A DNA stretch of 10,001 nt from DAOMFM01 sp035429825. GTDB lineage: Bacteria > Acidobacteriota > Blastocatellia > UBA7656 > JADIYM01. The notes beneath the pieces are model-generated. The model was not told the DNA's origin. It worked only from the letters and a program-made list of their open reading frames with translations, and did not search any database. A program made the position numbers and the translations under genes. The stretch covers positions 1 to 10,001 of the forward strand of contig JBGAKX010000153.1 of the NCBI GenBank assembly GCA_044224215.1. The letters run 5' to 3'. Positions 1-6,652 of this stretch are shown piece after piece; position 1 is the first letter of the stretch, and each line of letters starts with the position of its first letter.

Positions 1-354
1 CGCGTGCGACTCGTCGACGAGCCCGACGGATTCCTCGAGCTGCTCGAGCCGATTCCCGACGGTGTCGAATTCGTCGAACGCGGCGGGCGAACCGTCGACG
101 TCACCATCGCATTCTGTCGCCGCACCGCGGACGCCGTCGCGCACATTGCGCGGCTCGGCCCGACCATCGTCGACCGCGAGATGCTGTGGATCGGATGGCC
201 GAAGCGCACGTCGTCGCTGGCGTCCGACCTCAGCGAGGACATCATCCGGCAGGTCGGCCTCGACGCCGGCCTGGTCGACGTCAAGGTCTGCGCGATCGAC
301 GCGACGTGGTCGGGACTCAAGTTCGTGCGCAGAAAGGCCGACCGTCCGCGCTAG
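1..354 (+). CDS. DUF3052 family protein, C-terminal part (5' end outside window)
   Basis: The reading frame is open to the left edge, so the true start lies upstream. A GTG at 4 is probably just an internal valine, because DUF3052 proteins normally carry about 20 more N-terminal residues before the 'RVRLVDEPDGFLE' segment seen here. The most telling part is the C-terminal half: 'LWIGWPKRTSSLASDLSED', then 'GLDAGLVDVKVCAID' and 'TWSGLKFV', which matches the conserved core of this small cytoplasmic family as I remember it. The biochemical function of the family is unknown to me and I assign none. The gene ends in TAG and converges on the zinc-ribbon gene, with 18 bp between the two stop codons and no obvious terminator hairpin there. 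Confidence is high for the family and low for any role. Confidence 0.8.
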   Translation, partial: RVRLVDEPDGFLELLEPIPDGVEFVERGGRTVDVTIAFCRRTADAVAHIARLGPTIVDREMLWIGWPKRTSSLASDLSEDIIRQVGLDAGLVDVKVCAIDATWSGLKFVRRKADRPR

Positions 355-372
355 GACACGAACGCGTCGCGA

Positions 373-1050
373 CTACTGACGCTCGCGCGCGGCAGGCGGC
401 GGGCCACTGTATTCCTCGCGCTCCTCGCGGTTCTCGTCGAACAGCTGCGTCGGACCCTCGGTCACGCTCGGAGGAGGATTGGCCGGATCGAACTCGAAGT
501 GATCCGGTTCCAGCTTTGGAAGCTCGCCCGTCGTTCGCGCCGGTGGAAGATAGTCGCCATACGCGACCGGAGGCATCGGCATCGCCTGTGGCGGCGGCGG
601 TGGTGCGAGCTGCTGCTTGTCGCGGTCCCGACGTCGCTTCCGCTTGCCCTGCTTCTCTTCCTGGAACGCCTCGAGAGCCGCATGAAACACCGCAGGATTC
701 GTCATCCGCTTCTTCAGCAACGCCGCCTGCACGAGATCGCGAACACAGTTCGCCACCCAGAAGAGCGTGAAGAACACCCACCACTGCCCTCGGAAGACCA
801 CCAGCATGACCGTGAACGTTGCGAGGCTTCCAAGCAGCCTGTACATCGCGCGGCTGAACTCGCGAGCGTAGGCGATTTCCATCTCGGTCGCCTGATCGAT
901 GGGTACCGCCGCTGCGGGCTGTCCGGGCACCAGCTGACCCGTCAACACACGGCTCACCGCCTCGAGATTCGTGCCGCACTTGGTACAAAACCTCAACGAA
1001 GCCGTGCTCTGCGCGCCGCACTTGGGACAAAAGACGAATTCCGACCTCAT
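373..1050 (-). CDS. Zinc-ribbon membrane protein with two hydrophobic helices and a Pro-rich tail
   Basis: A 225-residue protein of unknown function. Residues 5-26 form a zinc ribbon with paired CxxC knuckles (C8, C11, C22, C25; 'FCPKCGAQ' and 'FCTKCGTN'). Residues about 71-86 and 90-108 are hydrophobic ('LLGSLATFTVMLVVF', 'WWVFFTLFWVANCV') and probably form a membrane hairpin. A basic patch (KRKRRRDRDK, 135-145), a run of prolines near 150-163 and an acidic end follow. The tail motif 'PPSVTEGPTQLF' (193-204) resembles one I recall at the end of zinc-ribbon/two-helix proteins of Acidobacteria. I chose ATG at 1050 because it places the zinc ribbon at the N-terminus; the frame extends to 1146, but those 32 residues are Arg-rich, look non-coding and would run past the predicted promoter at 1102-1110. 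No good Shine-Dalgarno is visible. A membrane-bound regulatory or scaffold role is only a guess. Confidence 0.78.
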   Translation of the reverse strand: MRSEFVFCPKCGAQSTASLRFCTKCGTNLEAVSRVLTGQLVPGQPAAAVPIDQATEMEIAYAREFSRAMYRLLGSLATFTVMLVVFRGQWWVFFTLFWVANCVRDLVQAALLKKRMTNPAVFHAALEAFQEEKQGKRKRRRDRDKQQLAPPPPPQAMPMPPVAYGDYLPPARTTGELPKLEPDHFEFDPANPPPSVTEGPTQLFDENREEREEYSGPPPAARERQ

Positions 1051-1101
1051 AGGCTGTTCGTGATGGCCCCGGCGTCGATTTCGTCCGCCGTTTCGGGCGC
1101 G

Positions 1102-1110
1102 AGTATAGCA
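1102..1110 (-). promoter_or_regulatory. Candidate extended -10 promoter for the zinc-ribbon gene
   Basis: On the minus strand the sequence reads TGCTATACT: a TATACT hexamer (5 of 6 to TATAAT) preceded by TGN, the extended -10 form. Transcription would start near 1095 and give a leader of about 45 nt before the ATG at 1050. No good -35 box lies at the usual distance, which is common for extended -10 promoters. This is pattern matching only; sigma-factor preferences in this organism are unknown. Confidence 0.45.
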
Positions 1111-1123
1111 CAAGGGCCGCAGG

Positions 1124-1153
1124 TTGACGGTCGGAACCGCGTGCATCTACACT
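1124..1153 (+). promoter_or_regulatory. Candidate sigma70-type promoter for the M16-menG-tldDE operon
   Basis: TTGACG (1124-1129, 5 of 6 to the -35 consensus) and TACACT (1148-1153, 4 of 6 to the -10 consensus) are separated by 18 bp. Transcription would begin near 1160, only about 12 nt before the proposed ATG at 1172, which lacks a Shine-Dalgarno, so the leader would be very short. The -35 box lies 14 bp from the divergent extended -10 of the zinc-ribbon gene, so the two promoters could compete. Consensus matching is the only evidence. Confidence 0.4.
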
Positions 1154-1171
1154 CACCTATCACGAACGTGT

Positions 1172-2527
1172 ATGGGTATTTTGGCAAGTGAGATCTCGCA
1201 ATCGGTCCGTCGGCTTCGGTTCCTCGTCATCAGCCTTGCGCTGGTGACCGCCGCGGTCGTTCCGGGCCGAGCGCTGACGCCAAACGGTCCCCACCCGGAT
1301 CAGACGCCACAGCGGGAGATCTTGCTCAACGGCCTCCGAATTCTCTCGACCGCAATGCCGGGAGATCGGGTGGCCGTTGTCTGCGTGATTCGCGCGGGCG
1401 CGATGTTCGATCCGGCAGGGAAGAGTGGCGTCGCGAACCTGACGGCGGGCCTGCTGTCGGCGGGCGCCGGCTCGTACACCGGCGAGCGCATACGAGGCGA
1501 GCTCGACGACGCAAACGCGTCGCTCAAGGTTCGAACGACGTGGGATGCCGTGTGGATCGACGCCGAGGTGTCGCCGGAAAAGCTCGCACAACTCTTTGAC
1601 GTGCTCAGCCTCATGCTGTCCGAACCGCGTTTTGCGCAGGCCGACGTCGACGCCGCAAAGAAGATCGCGCTCGATCACATCGCCGCCGAGGACGCCTCCG
1701 CGGACCTGACGGCCGACCGTCAACTGAACCGCGCGTTGTATGGCAAGCACACGTACGGGCGCTCTGTGTGGGGCGACGCAAAGACCATCGCGTCGATCAC
1801 GCCGGGCGACGTTCAATCGTTCTATAACAGGTTCTACGGAGCGAACTCGTCGGTTCTCGCCGTCTGCGGTCCCGTCGGTTTCGACGTCACGGTCCAGCTC
1901 GCGCGGATTCGATTCGGACGCTGGTCCAAGCGGACCGTCGTGCCGGCGACATTCCTGCCACCGACTCCGGCGGCCGAAACGCGAGTCGTCGTCGTCGATC
2001 GCCCCGGCACCGACGTGCCCGTGATGCGCGCCGGATTCTTTGGCCCCGGCAGAACGTCCGACGATGCGCTCGCATTGATGGTGCTTGCCGCACGGCTCGA
2101 CAGCTCGTTGCAGCAGAAGATGCCGAACGCGAGCGCGCGCGCCGCATACGACCTCAGGATGCTCCAGTCGCCGTTCACGCTCGGCTGCGAAGTCCCCGTG
2201 GATCGTCTGGCCGACGCCATCACGGGTCTTGGCGAGAGCCTGACCGCGCTGCAGTCGTCGCCGGGAGGCACCGGTACGCACTACTTCATGCGCGGCGCTA
2301 CGACCGCGCTCGTCACGGCGCACGACGTCGCCGCGACCGAGTTCTACGCAGGGCAGAAGCTGCTCCCCGACCCTGTCGACTACGTGCCCGACGAGGCGCG
2401 CGTCTCGGCCGTCGCCCGCACCGCGCTGCGTCCTACCGCGCTGACGGTGGTCGTAGTCGGCGACGGCGCGCGAATCAGCGCGGCGCTCAAGGACCGCTTC
2501 AAGGTCGAGGTCGTGTCAGGGTCATGA
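1172..2527 (+). CDS. Exported M16-family (pitrilysin-like) protein lacking the HxxEH zinc motif
   Basis: A 451-residue protein with the length and order of a bacterial M16 subunit. A signal peptide is visible: basic residues RRLR (13-16), hydrophobic core 'FLVISLALVTAAVV', cleavage probably after 'PGRA' (about 34). The N-terminal M16 domain has 'RAGAMFDPAGKSGVANLTAGLL', quoted in part: where active enzymes carry HxxEH, this one has N89-L-T-A92-G93. The second M16 domain is clear from 'LYGKHTYGRSVWGD' (189-202) and 'FYNRFYGANSSVLAVCGPV' (217-235). It is therefore probably the non-catalytic half of a two-subunit peptidase acting outside the cytoplasmic membrane. Its active partner is not in this window. 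I chose ATG at 1172; the frame continues to 1124, but that start would fall within the predicted -35 box. The stop overlaps the menG start (ATGA), indicating co-translation. Confidence 0.85.
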   Translation: MGILASEISQSVRRLRFLVISLALVTAAVVPGRALTPNGPHPDQTPQREILLNGLRILSTAMPGDRVAVVCVIRAGAMFDPAGKSGVANLTAGLLSAGAGSYTGERIRGELDDANASLKVRTTWDAVWIDAEVSPEKLAQLFDVLSLMLSEPRFAQADVDAAKKIALDHIAAEDASADLTADRQLNRALYGKHTYGRSVWGDAKTIASITPGDVQSFYNRFYGANSSVLAVCGPVGFDVTVQLARIRFGRWSKRTVVPATFLPPTPAAETRVVVVDRPGTDVPVMRAGFFGPGRTSDDALALMVLAARLDSSLQQKMPNASARAAYDLRMLQSPFTLGCEVPVDRLADAITGLGESLTALQSSPGGTGTHYFMRGATTALVTAHDVAATEFYAGQKLLPDPVDYVPDEARVSAVARTALRPTALTVVVVGDGARISAALKDRFKVEVVSGS

Positions 2528-3267
2528 ACGCCGATACCGTCGGCCATCCGGAGAAGTCCGCGCGCGTCCGCGCGATGTTCGACGAGATCGCGCCGCGGTA
2601 CGACCTGCTCAATCACGTCCTGTCGTTGAACATCGACAAGGGCTGGCGCGCGCGCACGATGCGAGAGCTCGACGGAATCCTCGCACGGCCGGGTGCGAGA
2701 GCGCTCGATCTCTGCTGCGGCACGGGAGACCTCTCGCTTGCGTTGCAGTCGCGGTTTCCGAGGGCCGAGGTCATCGGCCTCGACTTCAGCCTCCCGATGC
2801 TTGCGCACGCGCACGCGAAGGGCGAACGCGGCCGCGTGCTCCCTCTCGTGCAGGGCGACGCGATGCGCGTCCCGCTGCCCGACGGGAGCGTCGATGCGAT
2901 CACGATCGCTTTCGGCCTTCGAAACCTCGTGTCCGTCGAGGGAGGACTCGCCGAGATGTTCCGGCTGCTCAAGCCAGGCGGCCGGCTTGTCGTGCTCGAG
3001 TTCTCGCGACCGCTTGTGCCAGTGTTTCGCGAGGTGTTCCAGTTCTACTCGTCGCACATTCTGCCGCGGATCGGTGGGTTCGTCTCGGGCTCTCGCGGCG
3101 CGTACGCGTACCTTCCAGCGTCCGTAAAGGCATTTCCAGATCAGAAGACGCTCGCCGCGATGATGACGCGTGCGGGATTTTCGGCAGTCGGTTTCAGGAA
3201 TCTCACGGGAGGCGTCGCGGCGCTGCACGTGGGAGACCGCGAGGGTTCGGCAAATAATGTCGCGTGA
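2524..3267 (+). CDS. menG: Demethylmenaquinone (or 2-polyprenyl-1,4-benzoquinol) C-methyltransferase
   Basis: A 247-residue class I SAM-dependent methyltransferase of the UbiE/MenG family, which performs the C-methylation late in menaquinone or ubiquinone synthesis. Visible motifs in order: the family signature 'FDEIAPRYDLLNHVLSLN' (19-36) followed by D38 and W41; SAM motif I 'LDLCCGTGDLSLAL' (61-74); the acidic ribose-binding region 'VIGLDFSLPML' (83-93); 'DAITIAFGLRNL' (124-135); 'LLKPGGRLVVLEFSRP' (148-163); and the C-terminal 'YLPASVKAFPDQ' (196-207). Length is normal for the family. I prefer menG because GC-rich soil acidobacteria mostly use menaquinone, but sequence alone does not separate the two activities and the gene is often labelled ubiE. 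ATG lies inside the upstream stop (ATGA), and the 3' end overlaps tldD by 11 bp, so translation is probably coupled on both sides. Confidence 0.93.
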   Translation: MNADTVGHPEKSARVRAMFDEIAPRYDLLNHVLSLNIDKGWRARTMRELDGILARPGARALDLCCGTGDLSLALQSRFPRAEVIGLDFSLPMLAHAHAKGERGRVLPLVQGDAMRVPLPDGSVDAITIAFGLRNLVSVEGGLAEMFRLLKPGGRLVVLEFSRPLVPVFREVFQFYSSHILPRIGGFVSGSRGAYAYLPASVKAFPDQKTLAAMMTRAGFSAVGFRNLTGGVAALHVGDREGSANNVA

Positions 3268-4693
3268 CGCCATCTCATTCTTTCGCGAGCGGTTCGGCAT
3301 TGCCGCGGCGGACCTCGAACGGTTGCTCGGCGTGGCGCTTTCTCGCGGCGGCGACTTTGCCGATCTCTACTTTGAATACAACACGTCGGGATCGGTGTTT
3401 CTCGAAGAGCAGATTGTCAAGTCGGCGACCCGCTCGATCCGGCAAGGTGTCGGCGTTCGCGTTACATCGGCCGAGCGCACTGGCTATGCCTATACGGACG
3501 AGATCAGCCCTGCGGCCATCGAGCGCGCTGCGCGAACGGCCGCCGCGATCGCGCGGTCCACGGGATCCGCGGATCCGGTCCGCGTCGAGTCGGGTGCGCC
3601 ATCGCGCGACCTCTATCCCGGCGACGCGCCGACGACCGACGCGACAGTCGAGGACAAGACAGCGCTGCTCGTGCGTGCCGACGCCACGGCGCGCGCGTAC
3701 GACCGCCGCATCCGTGAGGTGCAGGCCGCGTTCGTCGACGAGTACAAGTACGTGATGATCGCGTCGAGCGACGGTCGCGTCGTCGGCGACGTGCAGCCGC
3801 TTGCCCGTTTCGGCGTGGTGTGCATCGCCGACGCCGACGGAAATCGACAGTCGTCCCGCGCGGGCGGCGGCGGACGCGTCGGTCTGGATCACTTCACGGG
3901 CAACGCATCGCCGGAGGCATTTGCGTCGGATGCGGCGCGCCAGGCGGTGCTGCTCCTCGACGCGGTCGAGGCGCCGTCGGGAGCGATGGAGGTCGTGCTT
4001 GGCCACGGCTGGCCCGGGATTCTGCTGCACGAAGCCGTTGGCCACGGGCTCGAGGCGGACTTCAATCGTAAGAAGACCTCGGCGTTCGCGGGACTCATCG
4101 GCAAGCGAGTGGCGTCCGAGCTCTGCACGATCGTCGACAACGGGACGCTGCCAAACAGGCGCGGCTCGCTCAACATCGACGACGAGGGGTGCGACACGGG
4201 AAACACGGTGCTCATCGAGAAGGGAATCCTGCGCGGCTTCATCAACGATCGGCTGAATGCGGGGCTCCTTGGCGTCGAGCGCACGGGCAATGGGCGTCGC
4301 GAGAGCTACCAGCACATTCCCATGCCGAGGATGACCAACACGTTCATGCTCGCCGGCAACGACGATCCGGACGAGATCATTCGCAGTGTCAAGCGCGGGA
4401 TCTATGCGGTGCAGTTCGGCGGCGGCCAGGTGGACATCACGAACGGGAAGTTTGTCTTCTCGACGAGCGAGGCGTACCTGATCGAGGACGGCAAGGTCAC
4501 GGCGCCGGTGCGCGGCGCGACGCTCGTCGGCAACGGGCCGGACGCGCTCACGCGCGTGACGGCAGTCGGGAACGATCTGGAGATCGACTCGGGTGTCGGC
4601 GTGTGCGGCAAGGACGGGCAGAGCGTACCGGTGGGCGTCGGGCTGCCAACGATCAAGATCAGCGAGATGACCGTCGGCGGAACCAAGGGGTGA
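3257..4693 (+). CDS. tldD: TldD, catalytic subunit of the TldD/TldE metalloprotease
   Basis: A 478-residue protein of the U62/TldD-PmbA family. TldD pairs with TldE; in Escherichia coli the heterodimer matures the microcin B17 precursor, helps degrade the CcdA antitoxin and trims unfolded peptides in the cytoplasm. The zinc motif HExxxH is intact as H258-E-A-V-G-H263 within 'GILLHEAVGHGLEADFNR', and the C-terminal metal-binding cysteine is present at C450 in 'GVGVCGKDGQSVPVGVG'. Both sets of ligands suggest an active enzyme. No signal peptide is seen. I chose ATG at 3257, 11 bp inside the end of menG, with a GAGG at 3241-3244 as a possible ribosome site. The frame runs further upstream to 3170, but that part lies within menG and does not resemble TldD. 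tldE follows 22 bp downstream, so the pair is an operon unit. Confidence 0.94.
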   Translation: MSRDAISFFRERFGIAAADLERLLGVALSRGGDFADLYFEYNTSGSVFLEEQIVKSATRSIRQGVGVRVTSAERTGYAYTDEISPAAIERAARTAAAIARSTGSADPVRVESGAPSRDLYPGDAPTTDATVEDKTALLVRADATARAYDRRIREVQAAFVDEYKYVMIASSDGRVVGDVQPLARFGVVCIADADGNRQSSRAGGGGRVGLDHFTGNASPEAFASDAARQAVLLLDAVEAPSGAMEVVLGHGWPGILLHEAVGHGLEADFNRKKTSAFAGLIGKRVASELCTIVDNGTLPNRRGSLNIDDEGCDTGNTVLIEKGILRGFINDRLNAGLLGVERTGNGRRESYQHIPMPRMTNTFMLAGNDDPDEIIRSVKRGIYAVQFGGGQVDITNGKFVFSTSEAYLIEDGKVTAPVRGATLVGNGPDALTRVTAVGNDLEIDSGVGVCGKDGQSVPVGVGLPTIKISEMTVGGTKG

Positions 4694-4715
4694 GCCGCCC
4701 GCCGACCTGCCACGA

Positions 4716-6062
4716 ATGAACATGGACAGCACACTCGCCGCCGACGTGGTTGCGCGCTGCATGAAGCGCGGCGCGACCGCTGCCGAAGTCATCATCCGCG
4801 ACGAGACGGAGTTCTCGGTGGGCATTCGTCTCGGCGAGATCGAAACGCTGACTGAGGCCGAATCGAGGGCGCTCGGCCTCAGGGCGCTGATCGACGGGCG
4901 CCAGGCATCCGTCTCGACGTCGGATTTTTCGAGTGATGCACTCGACGCGTTGGTCGACGATGCCATCGCTCTTGCACGCGCGACCTCCGTCGACGAATCC
5001 GCGGATCTGCCCGCGGCGTCCGACATGGCCACGGACCTGCCGGACCTCGAGTTGTACGATCCTGCGCTCGCGGAACTCTCAGCCGATGCAAAGATCGACA
5101 TGGCAATCCGTTGCGAGCGGGCGGCGCTCGACGTCGACGAGCGAATCGTCAACTCGGACCGTGGAGGGTTGAGCACGACGACGGGCGCGACGCGGTTTGC
5201 CAACTCGCTTGGATTCTCGGGCGCGTACCGGACGTCGTCGATCTCGCTCGGCGCGGTGCCCGTTGCGCGCGACGGCGACGAGATGCAGCGCGATCACTGG
5301 TACGACGTGCGCCGGGCGCTCGCCGATCTCGAGTCGCCCGAGTCGATCGGCCGGCGGGCCGCAGAGCGTGCGCTCGGCAAGCTTGGCGCGCGAAAGGTGG
5401 AATCGTGCGAGGCGCCGATCGTCTTCGATCCGTCGGTAGCCCGCGATCTGCTCGGGACGATCTTCCAGGCCGCATCGGGAGAGGCGGTCTTTCGCAAGGC
5501 GTCGATGTTCGCCGACCGATTGTCTGAGCGCGTCGCGGTGAAGGCGGTGACGATCGTCGACGACGGCAGGATCCGGTGCGGATCGGGCTCACGGCCGTTC
5601 GACGGCGAGGGGCTCGCAACCAGGCAGACCGTCGTAATCCGCGAGGGCGTGCTCGAGAATTTCCTCCTGAACACGTACACAGGCCGCAAGCTTGGCCGGC
5701 CGTCGACCGGCAATGCGACGAGGGGAATCGTGGGTCAGCCGGGCGTCGGACCGGGAAATCTGTACTTCGAGGCGGGCACGACGTCGCGCGACGAGATTGT
5801 AGGTTCGGTGAAACGTGGATTTCTCGTGACCGAATTGATGGGTTTTGGTGTCAATATTGTCAACGGCGACTACTCGCGCGGCGCAGCCGGGGTGTGGATC
5901 GAAGACGGCGAGCTCGCGTATCCCGTTGAGGAGGTGACGATCGCGGGAAACCTGAAGGACATGCTGCTCGGAATCGACGCGGTCGGGAGCGACCTCGAAT
6001 TCCGGGGACGAATGGGGGCGCCGACGCTGCTGATCGGGAAGATGACGATCAGCGGCCGGTGA
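4716..6062 (+). CDS. tldE: TldE/PmbA, non-catalytic partner of TldD
   Basis: A 448-residue member of the TldD-PmbA family, of usual length for TldE (also called PmbA). Landmarks are an N-terminal 'GATAAEVIIRDETEFSVGIR' (19-38), a central 'IVFDPSVARDLLGTIFQAAS' (235-254) and the C-terminal 'MGFGVNIVNGDYSRGAAGVW' (375-394) plus 'APTLLIGKMTISG' (435-447). At the place where TldD has HEAVGHGLEAD this protein has QAASGEAVFRK, so the HExxxH motif is absent, as expected for TldE. It should form the heterodimer with the adjacent tldD product and shape the substrate tunnel. ATG codons occur at 4716 and 4722; I report the first, but either could be used. The 22-bp gap after tldD contains no terminator. 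No signal peptide is visible, so it is cytoplasmic. Confidence 0.93.
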   Translation: MNMDSTLAADVVARCMKRGATAAEVIIRDETEFSVGIRLGEIETLTEAESRALGLRALIDGRQASVSTSDFSSDALDALVDDAIALARATSVDESADLPAASDMATDLPDLELYDPALAELSADAKIDMAIRCERAALDVDERIVNSDRGGLSTTTGATRFANSLGFSGAYRTSSISLGAVPVARDGDEMQRDHWYDVRRALADLESPESIGRRAAERALGKLGARKVESCEAPIVFDPSVARDLLGTIFQAASGEAVFRKASMFADRLSERVAVKAVTIVDDGRIRCGSGSRPFDGEGLATRQTVVIREGVLENFLLNTYTGRKLGRPSTGNATRGIVGQPGVGPGNLYFEAGTTSRDEIVGSVKRGFLVTELMGFGVNIVNGDYSRGAAGVWIEDGELAYPVEEVTIAGNLKDMLLGIDAVGSDLEFRGRMGAPTLLIGKMTISGR

Positions 6063-6093
6063 CGGCGGCTCTCGAGCACGGAGCGACACCACT

Positions 6094-6606
6094 ATGTTTG
6101 AACAGCAGGAAGACAGGGTCGACAAGGGCAGATCGCGGGCAATCATGATCGTCGCGGGACTTGCGATGGTCGTGGTCATCGCCGGGGTGGTCTATTACAG
6201 CTCGAGGCAGGCCGCGCCACAGCAGTCGGCGGCCCAGGCGCCGGGTCTGCCGAATGCGGCCCACGCCGGCAACCCGGTCTTTGACAAGAACGTCGGCCTC
6301 GTGAGCCTCGTGAACAAGAAGTACTTCACGCAGGCGAACATGCTCGGTCAGCGCCAGGCGATCGCGAACGGCACGATCGTGAACTTCACCGAGAAGCCGG
6401 TGCTCGGGATCGAGTTGCGTGGCCGCGTGATCGGGGCGGACGGCAAGGAGATGGCGACGGTGCTGGCGATGCCGGTGCCAAAGCTCTACGAAAAGATCGC
6501 GGCGAAGGGGTCGATCCCGTTTACCGTCACGATCGACGGCGTGCCGAAAGAGGGCGAGATCGCGGACATCACGATCGAGGTCGAAGGCCTCGTGATGGGG
6601 GAGTAA
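6094..6606 (+). CDS. Membrane-anchored protein of unknown function with an FxLYD/DUF3426-like beta domain
   Basis: A 170-residue protein that I cannot name. A short charged N-terminus (MFEQQEDRVDKGRSR) precedes one transmembrane helix at about residues 16-35 ('AIMIVAGLAMVVVIAGVVYY'), then an Ala/Gln/Pro-rich linker (36-60) and a domain from about 75 to the end. That domain has the rhythm of small immunoglobulin-like FxLYD/DUF3426 folds: 'IANGTIVNFTEKPVLGIEL', then a D/G turn ('GADGKE'), 'AMPVPKLYEKI' and 'GSIPFTVTIDG'. The topology is probably N-terminus in and beta domain outside. GGAG at 6080-6083 is a reasonable ribosome site 10 bp before ATG. It is 31 bp after tldE on the same strand and is probably the last gene of the operon. 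The fold assignment is inference from pattern, not from alignment. Confidence 0.72.
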   Translation: MFEQQEDRVDKGRSRAIMIVAGLAMVVVIAGVVYYSSRQAAPQQSAAQAPGLPNAAHAGNPVFDKNVGLVSLVNKKYFTQANMLGQRQAIANGTIVNFTEKPVLGIELRGRVIGADGKEMATVLAMPVPKLYEKIAAKGSIPFTVTIDGVPKEGEIADITIEVEGLVMGE

Positions 6607-6613
6607 GAGTTGC

Positions 6614-6651
6614 CGCAAATCCGCGCAAATCTGCGCAAATCTGCGGCAGAT
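6614..6651. repeat. Three tandem decamers ending in a perfect palindrome, between convergent genes
   Basis: The 46-bp spacer between the stop codons of two convergent genes holds three head-to-tail copies of CGCAAATCTG (6614-6623 with one change, 6624-6633, 6634-6643). The third runs into the perfect 13-bp palindrome ATCTGCGGCAGAT (6639-6651). A 7-bp inverted repeat, TGCCGCA (6611-6617) and TGCGGCA (6642-6648), brackets the array and could fold in RNA from either strand. It could act as a bidirectional terminator, though no U-tract follows. A near copy, AATCTGCGGYAGATC, occurs at 6638-6652 and again at 6663-6677, the latter inside the last codons of the NorD-like gene. Confidence 0.75.
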
Positions 6652-6652
6652 C

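Noticed and set aside
4..354. GTG at position 4 as the true start of the DUF3052 gene
   Set aside because: The frame is open to the window edge and the family normally has about 20 further residues before this point.
355..372. Possible terminator between the first two convergent genes
   Set aside because: The 18-bp gap has only a short GC-rich CGCG-type inverted match and no T-tract, which is too little to call.
1160..2323. A 387-codon minus-strand frame opposite the M16 gene
   Set aside because: It is Arg-rich and featureless, while the plus strand shows a signal peptide and both M16 domains.
3275..5203. A 642-codon minus-strand frame opposite tldD and tldE
   Set aside because: Composition is Arg/Ser/Ala-rich without domains, and the opposite strand encodes two well-conserved proteins. 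It is a shadow frame.
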